DNA of 21,685 nt from Physocladia obscura (Eukaryota; Chytridiomycota; Chytridiomycetes; Chytridiales; Chytriomycetaceae), in contig JADGJH010000303.1 in assembly GCA_027596945.1 (NCBI GenBank), positions 1-21,685 of the forward strand, written 5' to 3'. Both the position numbers and the translations under genes were made by a program. Shown here piece after piece: positions 19,286 to 21,685 of this stretch; within the stretch, counting starts at the first letter, position 1, and every line of letters starts with the position of its first letter. The notes under the pieces are model-generated. The model saw only the letters and a list, made by a program, of their open reading frames with translations, searched no databases and had not been told where the DNA came from.

Positions 19286-19644
19286 GAAAAAAATTCCTAT
19301 TTTCTCAAAATCTGACCTACAATTAACATGTTATCTATAGCCTCTTCACCCAACAAAATGAAGATATTAATTTCCAATCTAAGCTGAGGAACAGGTTTAA
19401 GGTTCCAGTAATTTGAAGAAAAGTAGTAGAAGATTTCCTGGTAGATGTAGCAGCTTGAGTCAACTAATTCAATACTTTATATCTCAGAACTAAATGATAA
19501 GAGTTTGAGATTAGAGTATGAGAAGTTGAAGTTGAGTGTTTAATACCTAATAAAAACTTTTGTTTTATTTGATAAGACTAATAATAAAGAAAAGAAAAGA
19601 GTAGTTTTTGAAGCAGAAGGAAAAAGAAAGAAAAAGAATAAAAG
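19286..19644. other. Non-coding stretch with purine-rich tract
   Basis: No convincing coding frame. A minus-strand frame (about 19480-19330) with QEIFYYFSSNYWNL has no clear match. At 19586-19644 there is a GA/AAG-rich purine tract, just upstream of the candidate exon starting at 19729. Confidence 0.4.
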
Positions 19645-19703
19645 ATGCTTAGAAAGAAAAATCTCTTCATTGAACGAATAAAAATCAAAAAAGTCCGGCC
19701 AGC

Positions 19704-20255
19704 TGAACTTTTTCTTCGACCACACACAATGCCTTCAAAAAACACAGCGACAACACCACCACTAAAATTGACTGAAAATTCCCCGCTATTCAAAGGTGAG
19801 TTTATTAAAGAGAGTAAGTGCATTGAAAGTGCCTCTATCCATATCTGTCTCTGTAGGTAGACAAAATTAAAAAAAAAGAGTTGACCTCGAATGAAAGTTT
19901 GTGGATTCGTTCATTTAAATAGCGTTGTATTGTCGGGTCTATTTTCAGAAACACATTTCAGCGAAAACTGCCACTGAAATGAATTACATTATTCCTCCCT
20001 GTGAACAATCCCACACCATTCAAAGTTGAGTTGATTCATATCACAATGAACTTTTTTAGTGAGCACTCACACTCAAATCAATCACTCACTCTCGGTGAGA
20101 ATAAACCACACGATTCAAAGTTGATTTGATTTGTAACAAGTGAGCATACACACACAAATCCATCACGCTCTTCATCACTAACATTGAGTGTAAATAAACA
20201 CACCATTCAAAGTTGAGTTGATTTGTCCCTTGCCGAAGTGAAAAAGTCATCAATT
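19704..20255. repeat. Degenerate tandem repeats, period about 92-95 bp, related to the 19729-19795 exon junction
   Basis: A core, CACACCATTCAAAGTTGAG followed by TTGATT, occurs at 20011-20036, 20106-20131 and 20198-20223 with small changes (spacings 95 and 92 bp). The intervening halves share ACACTCAAATC / ACACACAAATC and GTGAG..TAAA. The stretch GAAAATTCCCC.CTATTCAAAGGTGAG at 19773-19801 lines up with the first copy and its left flank (GAACAATCCCA.ACCATTCAAAGTTGAG). TGAACTTTTT occurs at both 19704 and 20047. The array therefore looks like eroded copies of a unit that includes the candidate exon and donor. Confidence 0.6.
19729..19795 (+). CDS. Candidate orphan first exon (partial gene, 22 codons)
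   Basis: ATG at 19729 opens MPSKNTATTPPLKLTENSPL and reaches a strong donor, AAAG|GTGAGT, at 19795/19796. An acceptor (CTCTGTAG) lies at 19857, but the sequence after it quickly becomes repeats without a long frame. It could be the first exon of a gene whose body was displaced by the insertions to the right, or chance. I do not recognise the peptide. Confidence 0.25.
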
Positions 20256-20415
20256 CAAAATTTTATTAGAGAAACTCCACTGAGAAGAGGGAGCGGGCGT
20301 GTGCAAAAGGTTGTTCAGTAAAGTATTCCACCACCCATGTGCACTGAATACTAGAAAATTTCTTATTAATAATTTGCTGCTGCTTTTGTCAGTATTGAAT
20401 TGATTAATCTAGCAG
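20256..20415. other. Short spacer
   Basis: Nothing recognisable between the tandem repeats and the minus-strand frame beginning at 20637. Confidence 0.4.
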
Positions 20416-20637
20416 CTAATTGTTGTGACTGATTTGTTGTAGATTTTTGCAATGGTTGTAGTGGAAATAGTAGTCATATAATGCATGCACTCTGGTGTTT
20501 TCAGAAGCATGCTTTGTTGTTGCCAGTGTCTGAAGCCTCTCCATGGTTTGCAATGAGTTTTCTTTCAATTTCTGTTTGTTTTGTTCCAAATATTTTTTTT
20601 TCAACCAAATCAACAATATTTCCATAAATTTCATCAC
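20416..20637 (-). pseudogene. Possible transposon-derived ORF fragment
   Basis: A 73-codon minus-strand frame from an ATG at 20637, rich in Lys/Gln/Leu and ending in HALYDYYFHYNHCKNLQQIS. The charged helix followed by R.HALYDYYxHY is reminiscent of the N-terminal parts of some fungal transposon proteins with an 'RI.ALhDY' signature, but I cannot name a family. No continuation is visible on either side. Confidence 0.3.
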
Positions 20638-20698
20638 AAAATTTTTTAAAACAGATAATTTATATTTATTCTACTGAATTTATTTAGGAGAATAAATT

Positions 20699-20756
20699 GA
20701 GCAGGATGATTAGTTTTGACTGAAAAAAATAGAGCAGGATGATTAGTTTTGACTGA
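20699..20756. repeat. 33-bp direct duplication
   Basis: The 25-mer beginning GAGCAGGATGATTAGTTTTG occurs at 20699-20723 and again, unchanged, at 20732-20756, separated by 8 bp of AAAAAATA. Perfect identity implies a recent duplication. Confidence 0.85.
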
Positions 20757-20788
20757 GTGATTTTGCAAACACAATTTTTTGTGAAAAA

Positions 20789-20860
20789 TCTTTGTGAGAT
20801 GATTTAAAATTCTTCACAAAGAAAATTGATGAAACACATTGTGTGTGAGAAATTCTCACA
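20789..20860. repeat. Two palindromes upstream of the Myb/SANT-like gene
   Basis: 20789-20797 (TCTTTGTGA) pairs with 20814-20822 (TCACAAAGA) around a 16-base AT-rich loop. 20844-20860 is TGTGAGAA-A-TTCTCACA, an exact palindrome around one base. Both share GTGAG/CTCAC cores and lie within 130 bp of the ATG of the broken gene at 20915, so they may belong to the end of the same mobile element. Their mirror copy would be outside the window. Confidence 0.5.
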
Positions 20861-20914
20861 AGAAAAACTTCTTAACACAGCAGTAGCCACTTGAAACCAA
20901 CAAAATCTAGCCAA

Positions 20915-21685
20915 ATGTCAAGTAGCAGTGCTCCAGTCAGAACTGCAAATAATATAGAAGCATTAAGAGAACCCTGATGCAAGCTGGCTTTTTGCTTCAA
21001 GCCTGTAAGTGACATCTATTTACTGAAAGAAGTTATAGCAACACAACCATTCAATGCCCCATATGGCCAGACAAAAGGTAGATGGAAAGAAGTTGCACAA
21101 TATCTATGCACCATGTTTGGAGAAGGAACTGTCTCCAGGCCAATCTGTTGCAAACAATTTGATGCCCTTTTGTCTGCATTCAAGAGTAAATCATTGGGAC
21201 TGAAGAAGAATATGGAGAAAGAGAGCACCTACTTCAAGATATTGCTGATCAGGTAATTTAATGCCTTTTCCTTCTATTTCTGTTCATGTTGTTGACCTTT
21301 AACAGATCAACAAAGTTTCAAACAAAAAGGAACAATAAAAAGATGCAAATCTCAAAGACCAAACCATACATGAGTCAAATGCTGTGCTTATTCAAAAGCT
21401 GGCTCTTCAAGGTGCTGAAAAACGGAAGAAGAAAGCAGAAACTTTGAAAGTTGATAACATTAGTGGTTTTGATTCTGAAACTTCTCTGTGAAAAAAACCA
21501 AAAAACTCAAACAAAAGCGTAATGTCTATCAGTAGCTCTTCAATAACTGTGATGGATACTATTATGAGTTTGAAGCATAGCATGGAAAAACAAAGTGAAT
21601 GGGAATTGGAATTTAAGGAACAGAAACTGGAATTTGAGAAAGAGAAGTTTTTATTGGAGAAGCAAGAACGGGAGTTACAGATGGA
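20915..21685 (+). pseudogene. Myb/SANT-like DNA-binding domain protein, transposon-associated, broken and cut by right edge
   Basis: ATG at 20915 starts MSSSSAPVRTANNIEALREP, then TGA at 20975. The frame continues with DIYLLKEVIATQPFNAPYG, GRWKEVAQYL, and RPICCKQFDALLSAFKSK. This is the Trp-containing trihelix/Myb-like pattern (LL.EV....PF.A.YG....W.E+A..L, then (C/V)..RF..LL..FK) seen in many short proteins carried by fungal DNA transposons. A one-base frameshift near 21210-21222 is needed to reach HLLQDIADQ. That is followed by intron 21253-21305 (GTAATT...AACAG) and a Lys/Glu-rich helical tail (EKRKKKAE, EKQSEWELEFKEQKLEFEKE) to the window end, with further stops at 21336 and 21489. Two or more stops plus a frameshift make it inactive. 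It might bind element ends. The palindromes and duplication just upstream could be part of the same element. Confidence 0.65.

Noticed and set aside
20011..20223. CRISPR-like array
   Set aside because: Only three imperfect cores, AT-rich eukaryotic context, and the spacers are themselves partly repeated; no cas-like genes.

Overview
The window is eukaryotic nuclear DNA, AT-rich, with many short GT-AG introns (46-83 bp in the main gene). It most likely comes from a zoosporic, chytrid-type fungus. The reasons are a fungal-style mitochondrial ATP synthase epsilon gene, a nuclear poly(A)-binding protein of PABPN1/Pab2 type, transposon relics of kinds common in early-diverging fungi, and a giant gene whose N-terminus resembles the cilium-associated animal protein ERICH3. 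The lineage is an inference; no rRNA or other marker is present.

Layout. Positions 1-4600 are a transposon graveyard on the minus strand: a gag-like ORF of probable DIRS type with a polyQ tract and CCCH zinc knuckle (1-1262), a decayed LINE reverse transcriptase (1347-2550), and a decayed hAT transposase (about 3250-4560). Positions 4810-16571 hold one plus-strand gene that I assemble from 15 exons into a continuous 3,653-codon frame. After an ERICH3-like N-terminal module it is almost wholly low-complexity and Ser/Asn/Glu-rich, and it carries at least three families of internal repeats that I do not recognise.

Only 75 bp downstream is a compact three-exon gene for the 64-residue ATP synthase epsilon subunit (16647-17101). 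A short GC-richer stretch follows, with an E-box and CCAAT motif and what looks like the 3' end of a Fap7/AK6 adenylate kinase gene lacking its P-loop half (17380-17562). PABPN1/Pab2 follows in four exons (18148-18927).

From about 18990 to the right edge the sequence is again accessory: a PIF1/Helitron helicase fragment whose Walker A lysine codon is amber, a candidate orphan first exon (19729-19795) followed by degenerate tandem repeats that resemble it, a possible transposon ORF on the minus strand, a 33-bp duplication and palindromes, and a broken Myb/SANT-like transposon-associated gene running off the right end.

The three housekeeping or structural genes share strand and sit close together but have unrelated jobs (cilium, mitochondrion, nucleus), so no functional cluster is implied. 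The best candidate for something undescribed is the giant repeat protein, especially its bipartite LEQAMADIY / MQSLMRL repeat.
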